NCBI GenBank assembly: GCA_965203435.1
Contig: CBDBCU010000001.1
Coordinates: forward strand, 310,001 to 374,000
Length of the DNA stretch: 64,000 nt
From: CBDBCU01 sp965203435
Lineage (GTDB): Bacteria; Chloroflexota; Dehalococcoidia; Lucifugimonadales; UBA3495
Direction of reading: 5' to 3'
A program made the position numbers and the translations under genes. Under the pieces are notes generated by a model, which was not told the origin of the DNA, did no database searches, and worked only from the letters and a program-made list of their open reading frames with translations. Within the stretch, counting starts at the first letter, position 1; the number at the start of each line of letters is the position of its first letter. Below are positions 24,399 through 33,217 of the stretch, piece by piece.

Positions 24399-25263
24399 AT
24401 GCCCATCAAGATGATTCAGGAGACCCCGCAGCAGCGGGTCTTTATGAATGTTACCGCCAACCAGTGTCCCGGCTGCCCGGAAAACCTGGCGACCCGGCTG
24501 GTAATGCACATCGTCTTTGACCATCTCAAAGAGGAGAACCCGATCATTTTCGGCCAGGGCTGCGGCATTGGGCGGGATTTTTTGCAGCGCAGCGGCCTCG
24601 GCACCCACGACAGCGGCATTGCCGGGATGTTGACCGCCATGAAGGTCCGCGGCATTGACCGCCCCATCGTGGTCATCGACGGCGATGGGCAGGTGGATTT
24701 GGGGTTGGAGGATTTGGCGACCAGCTTTCAGCAGGGCTATAAGTATCTCCATGTGGTCTGCGACAATCAGGCCCACGCCGCCAGCGGCAGCCACGCCACC
24801 GGCAGCACTCCGCCCATGGCCCGCACCAGCGTCCGCCCGGCCGGCAAGCTGCGCCATCCCAAGCACTTTACCCTGATGCTGATGTTCAGCGGGGCCGAAT
24901 ATGTAGCCACCGCCTCGACCTCCCATCCCCAGGATTTGGAGCGGAAAATCAAGGCGGCGGCTACCCGCCTGCCGGCTTTTATCCAGATTTTGACGCCCTG
25001 CAACCCCTCTTGGGGCTACGATGACAACAAGGGCATTGAGGTGTCCCCGCCTGGCGGTGGAAAGCGGCATCTGGCCGCTGTACGAATGGAAGGATGGCAT
25101 TTTCCGGCGGCAGAACATCATGAAAAAGGCCACGGTCCGGGATTATGTCGGCTCCCAGCGCCGCTACGCCCACCTGGATGACGCCGGCATCGGCCAGATG
25201 GAGGAGTATGTGGCCGACTTGAACGATATGATGGGCAAGTTGGAAACCGGTTTCTCCGGTTAG
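24399..25263 (+). CDS. 2-oxoacid:ferredoxin oxidoreductase beta (ThDP) subunit (operon 1), frameshifted as read
   Basis: The start ATG (MPIKMIQE) follows GGGAGAGGG. The domain binds thiamine diphosphate: NQCPGCPENLATRLV at the N-terminus, GQGCGIG, VVIDGDGQVDLGLEDL near 88, and CDNQAHAASG near 122 with Asn for Mg. After NPSWGYDDNKGIEV the frame breaks, and the conserved tail (RLAVESGIWPLYEW then RDYVGSQRRYAHL) continues one frame over to 25263. Removing one C from 25045-25048 joins them (KGIEVSRLAVESG). The same C-terminal pattern is intact in the paralogue at 35585-36580. Confidence 0.82.
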
Positions 25264-25273
25264 GCGGTTTCCG

Positions 25274-26932
25274 ATGACTGCCTATGACCGCCGGCCCTGG
25301 TTGCAATCCTATCCGCCCGGGATGTCCCCCCGCTTGGACTATCCCCGGATTCCCCTGTACCACTTTTTGCAGGAATCGGCCGCCGCCTACCCGGAACGGT
25401 CGGCCCTGATTTACCAGGATGCGGCGGAGGAGCAACCGGCGGTTACTACTTACCGGCAGTTGGATGACCAATCCTCCCGCTTTGCCGCCGCCCTGCGGGA
25501 CTTGGGTATCCGCAAAGGCGACCGGGTAGCCTACTATCTGCAAAACTCCCCGGAACTGGTGGCCGGTTTTTACGGTATCCTCAAAGCCGGGGCCGTGCCG
25601 GTGCCTTGCAATGTGATGTACCGGGCCGAGGAACTGGCCTATCACTTCAACGACTCCGGGGCCAAAATCCTCTTATGCGAAGCCGACTTGTATCCCACAG
25701 TCGAGGAAGTCCGGCCGCAAACCGGGGTGTCCCAAGTCCTAGTGACCGGCGCTGTTGCCGGGGATACCCTTGCCGCCGCCTCGGTTCACCGTTGGGATGA
25801 TTTGCTGGCGGCCACTAAGCCGCCGGCCGTACTGCCGGCAATTGACCCGGCTCAGGATTTAGCCCTGCTGCCCTATACCGGCGGCACGACCGGGATACCC
25901 AAAGGCAGTATGCTGACCCATGCCAACCTGGTCGCCAATGCCATCCAATTCCGGGACTGGTTCGGCTACGAACCGGGGCGGGAAGTCTTTATCGCCGCCC
26001 TGCCGCTGTTCCACATTGGCGGCATTGCCGGGGTGATGTCCGTCCCCTTGGCCGTGGGGGCTACGATTGTGCTGTTCCGCCGTTTCAGCGCCGCCCGGGT
26101 ACTGCAAGCTATTCAGGACTACCGGGCTACCCGGTTTCTTGGCGTCCCGACGATGTATATTGCCCTGCTGAACTACGAGGATGGCAGTTTTTATGACCTG
26201 TCCTCTTTGCGGCCCAGCCGTACCAGCGCCGCGCCGTTGCCGCGGGCGGTCAAGGAATCCTTTGACGCCTTAGTGGGCCGTTCCGTGCTGATTGAGGGTT
26301 ACGGCTTGACCGAAACCTCGCCGCTGACCCACGCCAACCCGGTCAACGCCGCCGAACCCGGCTCCATCGGGCTGCCGCTGCCGGATACCGAGGCCCGCAT
26401 CGTCGACGCTGATACCGGAACTCAAGTTATGCCGGTAGGGGAAATCGGCGAGCTGATACTGCGCGGCCCCCAGGTGATGCGCGGCTACTGGCAGCAGCCG
26501 GAAGCCACTGCCGCCGCCATCCGGGAGGGCTGGTTTTATACCGGCGACCTGGCTTATATGGATGGGCGGGGCTACTTTTATATCGTTGACCGCAAAAAGG
26601 ATGTGATTAACGCCGCCGGGTTCAAGGTATGGCCCCGGGAAGTCGAGGAAACCTTGTACCGGCATCCCGCCGTCCGGGTGGCCGCCGTGCTGGGCGCGCC
26701 GGATGCCTACCGGGGCGAAACGGTCAAGGCGGTTATCGCCCTGAAAGAGGGGCATAATTTTGCTGACTTTGCCGCCGCCCGCCAGGACATTCTGAACTTC
26801 TGCCATAGCCATCTGGCTAACTACAAAGTCCCCCGCATTGTGGACTTCCGGGAGGAGCTGCCGGTCAGCGCCGCCGGCAAGGTGCTGCGCCGGGTAATGC
26901 GGGAGGAGGCGGTCGAGGTCGAGGGGGAATGA
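25274..26932 (+). CDS. Acyl-CoA synthetase (AMP-forming)
   Basis: The 552-residue ANL-superfamily enzyme activates a carboxylic acid to acyl-AMP, then acyl-CoA. The P-loop-like YTGGTTGIPKGSMLTH (near 201), EGYGLTETSP (near 341), YTGDLAYMDGRGYFYIVDRKKD (near 422) and the catalytic Lys region PVSAAGKVLRR (near 533) are all present. It starts 10 bases after the oxidoreductase beta gene, so it is probably cotranscribed and acts on a linked acid. FadD-like long-chain and medium-chain acids are both possible. Confidence 0.92.
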   Translation: MTAYDRRPWLQSYPPGMSPRLDYPRIPLYHFLQESAAAYPERSALIYQDAAEEQPAVTTYRQLDDQSSRFAAALRDLGIRKGDRVAYYLQNSPELVAGFYGILKAGAVPVPCNVMYRAEELAYHFNDSGAKILLCEADLYPTVEEVRPQTGVSQVLVTGAVAGDTLAAASVHRWDDLLAATKPPAVLPAIDPAQDLALLPYTGGTTGIPKGSMLTHANLVANAIQFRDWFGYEPGREVFIAALPLFHIGGIAGVMSVPLAVGATIVLFRRFSAARVLQAIQDYRATRFLGVPTMYIALLNYEDGSFYDLSSLRPSRTSAAPLPRAVKESFDALVGRSVLIEGYGLTETSPLTHANPVNAAEPGSIGLPLPDTEARIVDADTGTQVMPVGEIGELILRGPQVMRGYWQQPEATAAAIREGWFYTGDLAYMDGRGYFYIVDRKKDVINAAGFKVWPREVEETLYRHPAVRVAAVLGAPDAYRGETVKAVIALKEGHNFADFAAARQDILNFCHSHLANYKVPRIVDFREELPVSAAGKVLRRVMREEAVEVEGE

Positions 26933-26977
26933 TTATTCCCGTATCCGGAGCCGGCTGCGCTCCATTCCGTTGGGGGG

Positions 26978-27007
26978 ATCATCCTTCAACAAGTTCAGGA
27001 TGAGCGG
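26978..27007. repeat. REP-like palindromic repeat copy
   Basis: ATCATCCTTCAACAAGTTCA followed by GGATGAGCGG is a near-consensus copy between two convergent genes, where it could also form a transcript-end hairpin. Confidence 0.7.
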
Positions 27008-27067
27008 GGGATAGGCCGCAACAGAACTAGGGTATTGGCTGGTTGCTGTAGCGGACAGTATCCCCGG

Positions 27068-28447
27068 TTACACCACCGGCCACCGGGAGGGAAAAGATAC
27101 GCCGGTCCGGGCCAGCAAATCCGCGCCCAAACTCTGTACCTGGTCGATTAGCCGCCCCTCGTCCACGAAAAGCGGCCGGTGGTTTTCCACCCGCACCTGC
27201 CCATCCACGATGACGGTGTGGACGCTGCGGCCATCGGCGTTATAGACCAGATTGTTGACCGGATTAAACAGGGCGCGCCATTCCGGGCGGCGGGTGTCAA
27301 ACAGTGCCAAATCCGCCTTTTTCCCGGCCTCAATGGAACCGATGTCGGCATCCAGTCCCAGGGCTTTAGCCCCGCCCCGGGTTGCCAGTTCCAAGGCCGT
27401 CTCCGCCGGAATCATTCCCACATCCTGCCGGGCATCCTTGTAAAGCACGGCCGCCAGGTACATAGCCCGCAGGGTTTCCAGCAGGTTGGAATTGTTGCCG
27501 GCATCGGTGCCTAACCCTACCGCCGCGCCGGCTTGCAGCAGTTCCGGCAACATACCATTATGGGCTAATCCGGCGCCGCCCTTGACCGCGGCCGGGGGAC
27601 ACATAACCACCCCGGCGCCAGTGCGGGCGATACACTCTACTTCCGATAGGTCAATAGCGGTGCAATGGGCCAAAGCCACATTTGGCCCCAGCGCGCCCAG
27701 GGATTCTAGGTATTGAGCCGGGCGCAGCCCATAATCCCGCAAACCCTGTTGGATATACCCGGGGCTGTTGTTGAAATGCAGGGTCATTCCCGTTCCATAT
27801 TCATCGGCCAAGCCCTTGGCCGCGGTCAGCAATTCCGCCGTAGCCAGGGCCGGGGAAAAGGGCATAGCCCAGGCCCGCACCCGATCCGCCAGACGATGGT
27901 CGTACTCCCGAATAACCCGCTCCATTTGGGCAATGGCCTCGGCGGTGGCGGATACCGGCAGGTTGAGGGGATTGGCTATATCGGCAACCTGCCAGCCCAG
28001 GATGATGCGGCAACCCGATTCCTGATAAGCCTGCATACAAGCGTCCAGCCCCTTGCTGCTGCCCGGATCCAGGAAAGTGGTGGTGCCATATTTCAGCAGT
28101 TCGGTAATCGCCAGCAGCGAGGTATAGTATTCCTCCTCCTCAGTCATCGCCGCTTGCAGTCGGAAAACATTAGGCAGGTAGGCCGGCCCCAGGTCGTCGG
28201 GAAAAATCCCCCGGACGGCGTGGGCGTAGCTGATATGCAGATGCCCGTTGACAAATCCCGGCGTGATTACCATTTCCCGGGCGTCGATAGTCCGCTCGGC
28301 GGCGATGTCGGACAGTTCCGCCGCCTTGCCCACCTGCAAAATCCGCGGCCCGGCCACCAGGATAGAACCGTCCCGGATAATGCGCCGTTCCGGATCCAGG
28401 GTAAGGATGAACCGGGCGTTTTCAATTTTCAGTGTGACGGCGGGCAT
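27068..28447 (-). CDS. Amidohydrolase family (SsnA/TrzA-like deaminase or chlorohydrolase)
   Basis: The 459-residue metal-dependent hydrolase has the N-terminal beta-sandwich and TIM barrel of the cytosine-deaminase-like branch. The metal motif NGHLH lies at about 67-71, a third His in TLHFNNS near 225, HC near 260 and the Asp in GTDAGNNSNLLE near 307. SIEAGKKADLALFD is the usual C-terminal signature. The family includes S-adenosylhomocysteine/guanine deaminases, SsnA and s-triazine hydrolases. The substrate is undetermined. The missing Glu after the third His (FNNSPG) suggests mononuclear chemistry. It stands alone on the minus strand. Confidence 0.88.
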   Translation of the reverse strand: MPAVTLKIENARFILTLDPERRIIRDGSILVAGPRILQVGKAAELSDIAAERTIDAREMVITPGFVNGHLHISYAHAVRGIFPDDLGPAYLPNVFRLQAAMTEEEEYYTSLLAITELLKYGTTTFLDPGSSKGLDACMQAYQESGCRIILGWQVADIANPLNLPVSATAEAIAQMERVIREYDHRLADRVRAWAMPFSPALATAELLTAAKGLADEYGTGMTLHFNNSPGYIQQGLRDYGLRPAQYLESLGALGPNVALAHCTAIDLSEVECIARTGAGVVMCPPAAVKGGAGLAHNGMLPELLQAGAAVGLGTDAGNNSNLLETLRAMYLAAVLYKDARQDVGMIPAETALELATRGGAKALGLDADIGSIEAGKKADLALFDTRRPEWRALFNPVNNLVYNADGRSVHTVIVDGQVRVENHRPLFVDEGRLIDQVQSLGADLLARTGVSFPSRWPVV

Positions 28448-28543
28448 AGCGGTTCACCTGTCAGCCGGGAGGATGGGGATAAAATCCGCGCCGGGATTGA
28501 GGGCATAATAGGCATAGCTGGGCCGGTTGGCAAGGCCGGCCTA

Positions 28544-28773
28544 GGCAGGGCAATTGCATTTTAATTCGTAAAATTCGGTCTGCTCTACTTTCAAGGATTT
28601 TTCGCAGACTGAATTCTCCGCAAAGGGAACTCCCGGCTGGAAAACACGGCTTATCCAGGGAAAAATTACGCTCAATCCGCCCGATTCCAGTCCATTCAAG
28701 GAATCGCTTGCAGAGTAGTATCACAAAATCCAATGTAGATTATGCCAAAAGTTTAATATGCAATTGCCCTGCC
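28544..28773. mobile_element. MITE-like non-autonomous element (230 bp) with TIRs and 6-bp target duplication
   Basis: Terminal inverted repeats GGCAGGGCAATTGCATTTTA (28544-) and its complement ending 28773 match at 20 of 21 positions. Both ends are flanked by GGCCTA (28538-28543 and 28774-28779), a likely target duplication. The interior is clearly more AT-rich than neighbours and has no ORF. The right TIR recurs at 57761-57778. Confidence 0.8.
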
Positions 28774-28812
28774 GGCCTAGGGACGGCCAAGGGAACCCGG
28801 CCGATCCTCTGC

Positions 28813-28818
28813 TATAAT
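28813..28818 (+). promoter_or_regulatory. Possible -10 element upstream of the SDR gene
   Basis: TATAAT in CTGCTATAATAGGCAG, 38 bases before the TTG start. No good -35 is seen. The context matches that before dapF. Confidence 0.4.
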
Positions 28819-28855
28819 AGGCAGGTCAAGGGGATATACCGGTAGGAGAGAGGCA

Positions 28856-29632
28856 TTGCCTTACGCAGGATTGAGCCTGGAGGGGAGGACCGCCTTAGTT
28901 ACCGGCTCCGGGCGGGGCATTGGTAGCGCATTGGCTTATGGCTTGGCCCAAGCCGGGGCCAAGGTAGCCATATCCGACCTGGCGGAACAGATGCCCGGCG
29001 CGGAGGAAACGGCGCAGCGTATCCGGGCTGAGGGGGTGGACAGCCGGGTCTATACCCTGGATGTGCTGGACTTGCCCAACATTCGCGAAACGGTGGCGGC
29101 CGTAGTCCGGGATTTTGGCCGGCTGGACATTCTGGTGAATAATGCGGGCATCCGCCGCCGCGCTCCGGCCCTGGAAGTTACCGAAGCCGATTGGGATGCG
29201 GTGCTGGATACCAACCTGAAAGGGGCATTTTTCTGCGCCCAAGCCGCCGCCGGCCCGATGATCGAGCAAGGCGGCGGGCGCATTATCAACATCTCCTCCC
29301 AACTGGCGATAGTGGCCGGGGAAAATCGGGCCGCCTACTGCGCCAGCAAAGCCGGCTTGGCTAACCTGACCCGTGTGCTGGCTTTAGAATGGATTAAATA
29401 CGGCATTACGGTCAACGCCATCGGCCCCGGCCCGACGGAAACGCCCGGCCTGCGGGCCGCCGATCCGCGCAGCGCCGCCGCCGTGGAAGCCGATTTGCGC
29501 GGGAATATGCCCTTGGGCCGCCGTATGGCCCCGGAGGAACTGGTGGGCGCGGCCGTCTATCTGGCCAGCCCCTCGGCCGCCGCCACTACCGGCCATCTGC
29601 TGATCGTGGATGGCGGCTGGACGGCGATCTGA
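28856..29632 (+). CDS. Short-chain dehydrogenase/reductase (GolD/gluconate dehydrogenase-like)
   Basis: The 258-residue SDR has TGSGRGIGSA near residue 16, an Asp after beta-2 (SDLAE) suggesting NAD(H), VNNAGIRRRAP near 95, Ser in INISSQLAIVAGENRAAYCASK with Tyr/Lys near 161-165, GPGPTETPG, and DGGWTAI at the end. The start is a TTG a few bases after GGAGAG. The RRRAP and FSxxG-like substrate loop resembles gluconate 5-dehydrogenase-type enzymes, but this is only suggestive. Confidence 0.87.
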   Translation: MPYAGLSLEGRTALVTGSGRGIGSALAYGLAQAGAKVAISDLAEQMPGAEETAQRIRAEGVDSRVYTLDVLDLPNIRETVAAVVRDFGRLDILVNNAGIRRRAPALEVTEADWDAVLDTNLKGAFFCAQAAAGPMIEQGGGRIINISSQLAIVAGENRAAYCASKAGLANLTRVLALEWIKYGITVNAIGPGPTETPGLRAADPRSAAAVEADLRGNMPLGRRMAPEELVGAAVYLASPSAAATTGHLLIVDGGWTAI

Positions 29633-29674
29633 CCGGTATCCCCGGCCAATCTCTGTAAGGAAGTAGCCCCTATC

Positions 29675-30139
29675 TTGAACTCAACGATACTGGTACGCCG
29701 CGCCGTTGCCGCCGACTTGGATACCCTGGCCCGGTTTAATGCGGCTATGGCGGTGGAAACCGAGGGCAAGGCCCTGGTTGCGGATACCCTGCGGGCGGGC
29801 GTCCGGGCCGTGCTGGACAACGCCGCCTTGGGCTTTTACCTGCTGGCGGAAATTGGCGGCCGCCCGGCCGGGCAGCTGCTGATTACCGCCGAATGGAGCG
29901 ACTGGCGCAATGCCTGGTTCTGGTGGATTCAAAGCGTCTATGCGGCTCCGGAGTTCCGCCGCCGCGGCGTGTACCGGGCTTTGGAAGCGGAAGTGCGGCA
30001 ACGGGCTTTGGCCGCCGGCAATATCTGCGGCTTGCGGCTCTATGTGGCTCGGGACAACCGGGCCGCCCAGCAGGTTTATGTCAACTTGGGAATGTCCCTT
30101 TCCCACTATGACCTTTATGAAGTAGAGTTTGGGGATTAG
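29675..30139 (+). CDS. GNAT family N-acetyltransferase
   Basis: The 154-residue protein begins with ILVRRAVAADLDTLARFNAAMAVETEG, a frequent opening of GNAT enzymes. It contains WWIQSVYAAPEFRRRGVYRALEAEV (about 87-112, with the R/Q-x-x-G-x-A-type acetyl-CoA pyrophosphate loop as RRRGVY). It ends with LRLYVARDNRAAQQVYVNLGM. The start is a TTG after AAGGAAG. The acetyl acceptor is unknown. It follows the SDR by 42 bases. Confidence 0.85.
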   Translation: MNSTILVRRAVAADLDTLARFNAAMAVETEGKALVADTLRAGVRAVLDNAALGFYLLAEIGGRPAGQLLITAEWSDWRNAWFWWIQSVYAAPEFRRRGVYRALEAEVRQRALAAGNICGLRLYVARDNRAAQQVYVNLGMSLSHYDLYEVEFGD

Positions 30140-30288
30140 CCGCCGCCATCCCCGGTTGACGCCCTGAATCGGCGGGCTTTCGCCCCCGTTCCTTGCCGGG
30201 CGGAAAACTGCTACAATGGGACAGAACTATCGGTTTCAGCTTAACCCGGATACCGTCGTTGCCTAGGCCGGGTTTTTCGAGGGGAATT

Positions 30289-31332
30289 ATGACCGCTGCG
30301 CCCGACGAATTCGACTATCTGGCCCGGGGCCAGTTTGCCCGGCAGCAAGGCAATTGGGCGGCCGCCCTGGCCAACTTTGACCTGGCTTTGGACCGCAACG
30401 CCAGTTTTGCCGAAGCCTGGTACTACCGGGGCATGGCTAACCGCGACGCCGGCAACCTTTCCCAGGCTATTGCCGATTACACCGCCGCCGTCAATGCGGA
30501 TCCGAATTATCCGGCGGCCTTTTACGCCCGGGGCGGGGTCTATCGCCGGCTGGAGGACTACGCCGAAGCCATCCGGGATTATGACCGGGCGATCGACCTG
30601 GAACCGGATGACGCCGACTTTTACTACGCCCGGGGCCTGGCCTACGCCCTCCTGAAGCGGCACACCCTGGCCATCGAGGATTTCAAGGAATCCCTGATCC
30701 TGGAGCCGGAAAATCCGGATGCCTGCTACGAGCTGGGCCGGGCCTATTGGGAAACCCAGCAGTGGAAGGAAGCCCTGAAAAGTTTTGACGCCGCCCTGGA
30801 CATTGAACCCAATCACCCCAACACCCGCTACACCCTGGGCAACATTGAGTTGGATGACGGGATGCCTACTCTGGCCCAGCTGGAGTACGACAAAGCCCTG
30901 ATTGCCGCGCCCGAATCCGCCGACATCTGGTATCGCCGGGGCATTGCCATGAACGGGCAGTGCGCCGATGTGATTGAGATTGGCTTGCAGAAGCATCTCC
31001 CGCGCCTCTCGGCGGAGGCCCTGGATTGTTTCAACCGCGCCCTGCGCTTTGGCCGGGAAGCCTCGGCTCAGCTCTACCTGAATCGCGGCATGGCCCACAA
31101 CTACGCCAAGGAATATCCCGAAGCCTTGGCCGACTTGAACTTGGCCCTGGAAATGGAGGACGGCTTAGCCACGGCCTACCGCATCCGGGCCACCGTCCAC
31201 TGGGAAATGGGCAATCCCATGGCCGCCGAAGCCGATTTGCAGGAGTACCGGCGGATTACCGGCCGGGATGTGTCCCAGGATTGCGATTACGACCCGGATT
31301 TCCCTTTCGGCCCTGACCCCAGAGAGGAGTAA
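30289..31332 (+). CDS. Tetratricopeptide-repeat protein
   Basis: The 347-residue soluble protein consists of about seven TPR units from residue 5 onward, e.g. AEAWYYRGMANRDAGNLSQA, PAAFYARGGVYRRLEDYAEA and ADFYYARGLAYALLKRHTLA, each with the W4-G8-Y11-A20 pattern. No signal peptide or other domain is visible. TPR proteins act as interaction scaffolds, and the partner is unknown. The ATG follows GAGGGGAATT. The ORF could extend to 30193, but that part is unlike TPR. Its stop overlaps the next ATG (TAATG). Confidence 0.85.
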   Translation: MTAAPDEFDYLARGQFARQQGNWAAALANFDLALDRNASFAEAWYYRGMANRDAGNLSQAIADYTAAVNADPNYPAAFYARGGVYRRLEDYAEAIRDYDRAIDLEPDDADFYYARGLAYALLKRHTLAIEDFKESLILEPENPDACYELGRAYWETQQWKEALKSFDAALDIEPNHPNTRYTLGNIELDDGMPTLAQLEYDKALIAAPESADIWYRRGIAMNGQCADVIEIGLQKHLPRLSAEALDCFNRALRFGREASAQLYLNRGMAHNYAKEYPEALADLNLALEMEDGLATAYRIRATVHWEMGNPMAAEADLQEYRRITGRDVSQDCDYDPDFPFGPDPREE

Positions 31333-32219
31333 TGGCCGGGGAAATCGGCCGCCGCGACCGGATACCCGTTGGCGCGCAACTGGGGCATCTGGAATATACG
31401 GCCACGGCCGCCGGTTTGCAGCTTTTCCGGGAAGCGGTGGCCTATCCGGCGGCCGCTTATCCTAACTTGGCCTTGCCAGAGGGACTGGCGGTCTTGGCCG
31501 GCAAATATGGGGCGGCGGTAACGGCCGGGGCGGTGTCCGTCCGCCGCGTCGACCGCTATTTTCGTCCCCCGGAACCGGGGCGGCGGGTGCAGGCCACCGG
31601 CTGGGTACGCGAGCATAGCTGGGCGCGGGGCATTGAGCGGTTGACGGTAGAAACCCTGGCGGTGGATGAAATCGGGACCGAAATTGTCCGCAGTGAACAC
31701 ACTTTCCAATTCGGCCCTAGTCGGGATCCGGAACGCCAGGGGCGGCGACCCGGCCGCGCCGGCCAACCCGCCGCCGGGATGGAAACCCTGCCGACCCTGG
31801 AAAAGCGGGTTACTGAGGAAGTCATTGACCGATTTGCGGCGGCCGGCCGGCTTATGCTGCCGGCGGAGGGGTATGGGATCGCCGCCGGGCCGGCCAATAT
31901 CCACAGCGGCGCAACCTTGGCGCAAGGGATGGGCTTGGCCGCCGCCGTAGCCCCGGCCGAGTTGGGATTGGCTTACCTGCACGAATTGCTAGACCGGCAG
32001 TTTGGCCGGGATTTCCGGCAGGGCGGGCGGTTGGCCGTCCACTACCGGCGGCCCATCTATGCCGGGGATACCTTGACCGCCCAAGGCGTAGCAGTGCGGT
32101 CGGAAAGGGATACCGTGGGACGGGTTCCTTGGCAGCTGCAAGTATGGCTGGCCAATCAAAGGGGCGAGCGGGCCATTGACGGCGATGCTTGGGTTACTGT
32201 ACCCAGTCCTTTGACCTGA
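31332..32219 (+). CDS. Double hot-dog (MaoC/FAS1-like dehydratase) family protein
   Basis: The 295-residue protein has an N-terminal hot-dog half (about 15-130) with PPEPGRRVQATGWVREH and a C-terminal half (about 165-290). The latter includes GPANIHSGATLAQGMGLA and GGRLAVHYRRPIYAGDTLTAQGVA, the MaoC-type RPxxxGDxL signature. The family includes enoyl-CoA hydratases. The His of NIHSG could be catalytic, but the usual Asp partner is not obvious. It starts on the last base of the TPR gene's stop and is translationally coupled. Confidence 0.75.
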   Translation: MAGEIGRRDRIPVGAQLGHLEYTATAAGLQLFREAVAYPAAAYPNLALPEGLAVLAGKYGAAVTAGAVSVRRVDRYFRPPEPGRRVQATGWVREHSWARGIERLTVETLAVDEIGTEIVRSEHTFQFGPSRDPERQGRRPGRAGQPAAGMETLPTLEKRVTEEVIDRFAAAGRLMLPAEGYGIAAGPANIHSGATLAQGMGLAAAVAPAELGLAYLHELLDRQFGRDFRQGGRLAVHYRRPIYAGDTLTAQGVAVRSERDTVGRVPWQLQVWLANQRGERAIDGDAWVTVPSPLT

Positions 32220-32248
32220 ATATCCCGGCCTTGGCTTTCAGCCCTATC

Positions 32249-32342
32249 CGCTCACCCGGAACTAGTCGAAAGGTCACCCGAAGCAGGTTGCCGGGTGACC
32301 CGGAGCCGGCTGAAGGGTCACCCGGAACTGGTTGCCGGATAC
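32249..32342. repeat. Degenerate tandem REP-like copies
   Basis: Three imperfect copies (CACCCGGAACTAGTCGAAAG, CACCCGAAGCAGGTTGCCGG, CACCCGGAACTGGTTGCCGG) form a short array with GGTGACCCGG-type arms. These are diverged relatives of the ATCCTGAACTTGTTG family. Confidence 0.5.
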
Positions 32343-32398
32343 CCAAGCCTTAACCGCAAGGGGAAGTTAAGCGCCCTTGTCTTGCCGGAGGGTAAGTT

Positions 32399-33055
32399 AT
32401 GCCGGAAAGTTTCAGCGAGCAACTGAAATCGGAAGCCCAACCGATTTGGCGGCAGATTTTCCGCCATCCCTTTCTACGGGAAATCCGGGAGGGAACCCTG
32501 CCGGTAGAGAAGTTTCGTTACTACCTGACCCAGGACTATTTGTATCTGGAGGGTTTTGCCCGCACGGTGGCGCTGGCCCTGGCCAAGGCGCCGGACGCCG
32601 GGACGCTGGAGGAACTTTCCCGCCGGGTGATGACCCCGGTGGAGCGGCCGCTGCATCACCAACTGCTGGCCGCCGCCGGCGTATCCCTGGACGACATCCA
32701 TCGGGTTGGCCGGTCGCCCACCAACACCGCTTATGTCAACCACATGATGGTTACGGCGGCCCGCTACGGCCTCGGCCCTACCGCCGCCGCCCTGCTGCCC
32801 TGTCCCTGGACTTACCACGAATTGAAAGAGGAAGTCGGCCCGTCGGCACATCCCCTTTATAGCCAGTGGACGGGGTTTTATGTGGCCGGTTTCCTGCAAG
32901 ACAGCGTAAATGCCTGGCGGGGTTTCGTGGATGCGGCCGCCGCCCAAGCCGGCCCGCCGGAATTGGCCGCGATGCGCGATGCCTTTCTGACCAGCAGCCG
33001 CTACGAGTATATGTTCTGGGATATGGCCTATCGGCGGGAAAGTTGGCCGGTTTAG
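32399..33055 (+). CDS. tenA: TenA/thiaminase-2 family protein
   Basis: The 218-residue all-helical protein matches TenA: the Asp in FRYYLTQDYLYLEGFART (about 39-56), NTAYVNHMM near 111, the nucleophilic Cys in LLPCPWTYHELKE near 136, HPLYSQWTGFY near 150, and the C-terminal MFWDMAY. TenA salvages the pyrimidine of degraded thiamine. This fits an organism with many ThDP enzymes, though a TenA_E-type role is excluded only by the retained Cys. The start ATG has a GGAGG-like site (GGAGGGTAAGTT). Confidence 0.9.
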   Translation: MPESFSEQLKSEAQPIWRQIFRHPFLREIREGTLPVEKFRYYLTQDYLYLEGFARTVALALAKAPDAGTLEELSRRVMTPVERPLHHQLLAAAGVSLDDIHRVGRSPTNTAYVNHMMVTAARYGLGPTAAALLPCPWTYHELKEEVGPSAHPLYSQWTGFYVAGFLQDSVNAWRGFVDAAAAQAGPPELAAMRDAFLTSSRYEYMFWDMAYRRESWPV

Positions 33056-33098
33056 CCGGGCCGCCGGGGTTTTATTCCCGTTGCGGCGCGCCCGTTCC

Positions 33099-33192
33099 GC
33101 GCACCCGGAACTTGTTGCGGCGTACTCCCCCGCTCATCCTGAACTTGTTGCGGCGTACTCCCCCGCTCATCCTGAACTTGTTGAAGGACGAG
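33099..33192. repeat. 33-bp tandem repeat built from REP-like units
   Basis: CGTACTCCCCCGCTCATCCT followed by GAACTTGTTGCGG (33121-33153) is repeated at 33154-33186 with one arm change. A partial unit precedes it (33099-33120), and an inverted arm (GGACGAGTACGCCGC) follows. It lies between convergent genes. Confidence 0.75.
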
Positions 33193-33217
33193 TACGCCGC
33201 AATTCCCGGCAACAGCG

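Larger units (their letters stand above)
28448..28855. other. Divergent intergenic region carrying a MITE
   Basis: The 408 bases hold the 230-bp non-autonomous element at 28544-28773 and a -10-like TATAAT at 28813-28818. No coding potential is seen. Confidence 0.65.

Noticed and set aside
33099..33192. Possible CRISPR-like array
   Set aside because: There are only two and a half contiguous 33-bp units without spacers; it is a tandem duplication of a REP-like unit.
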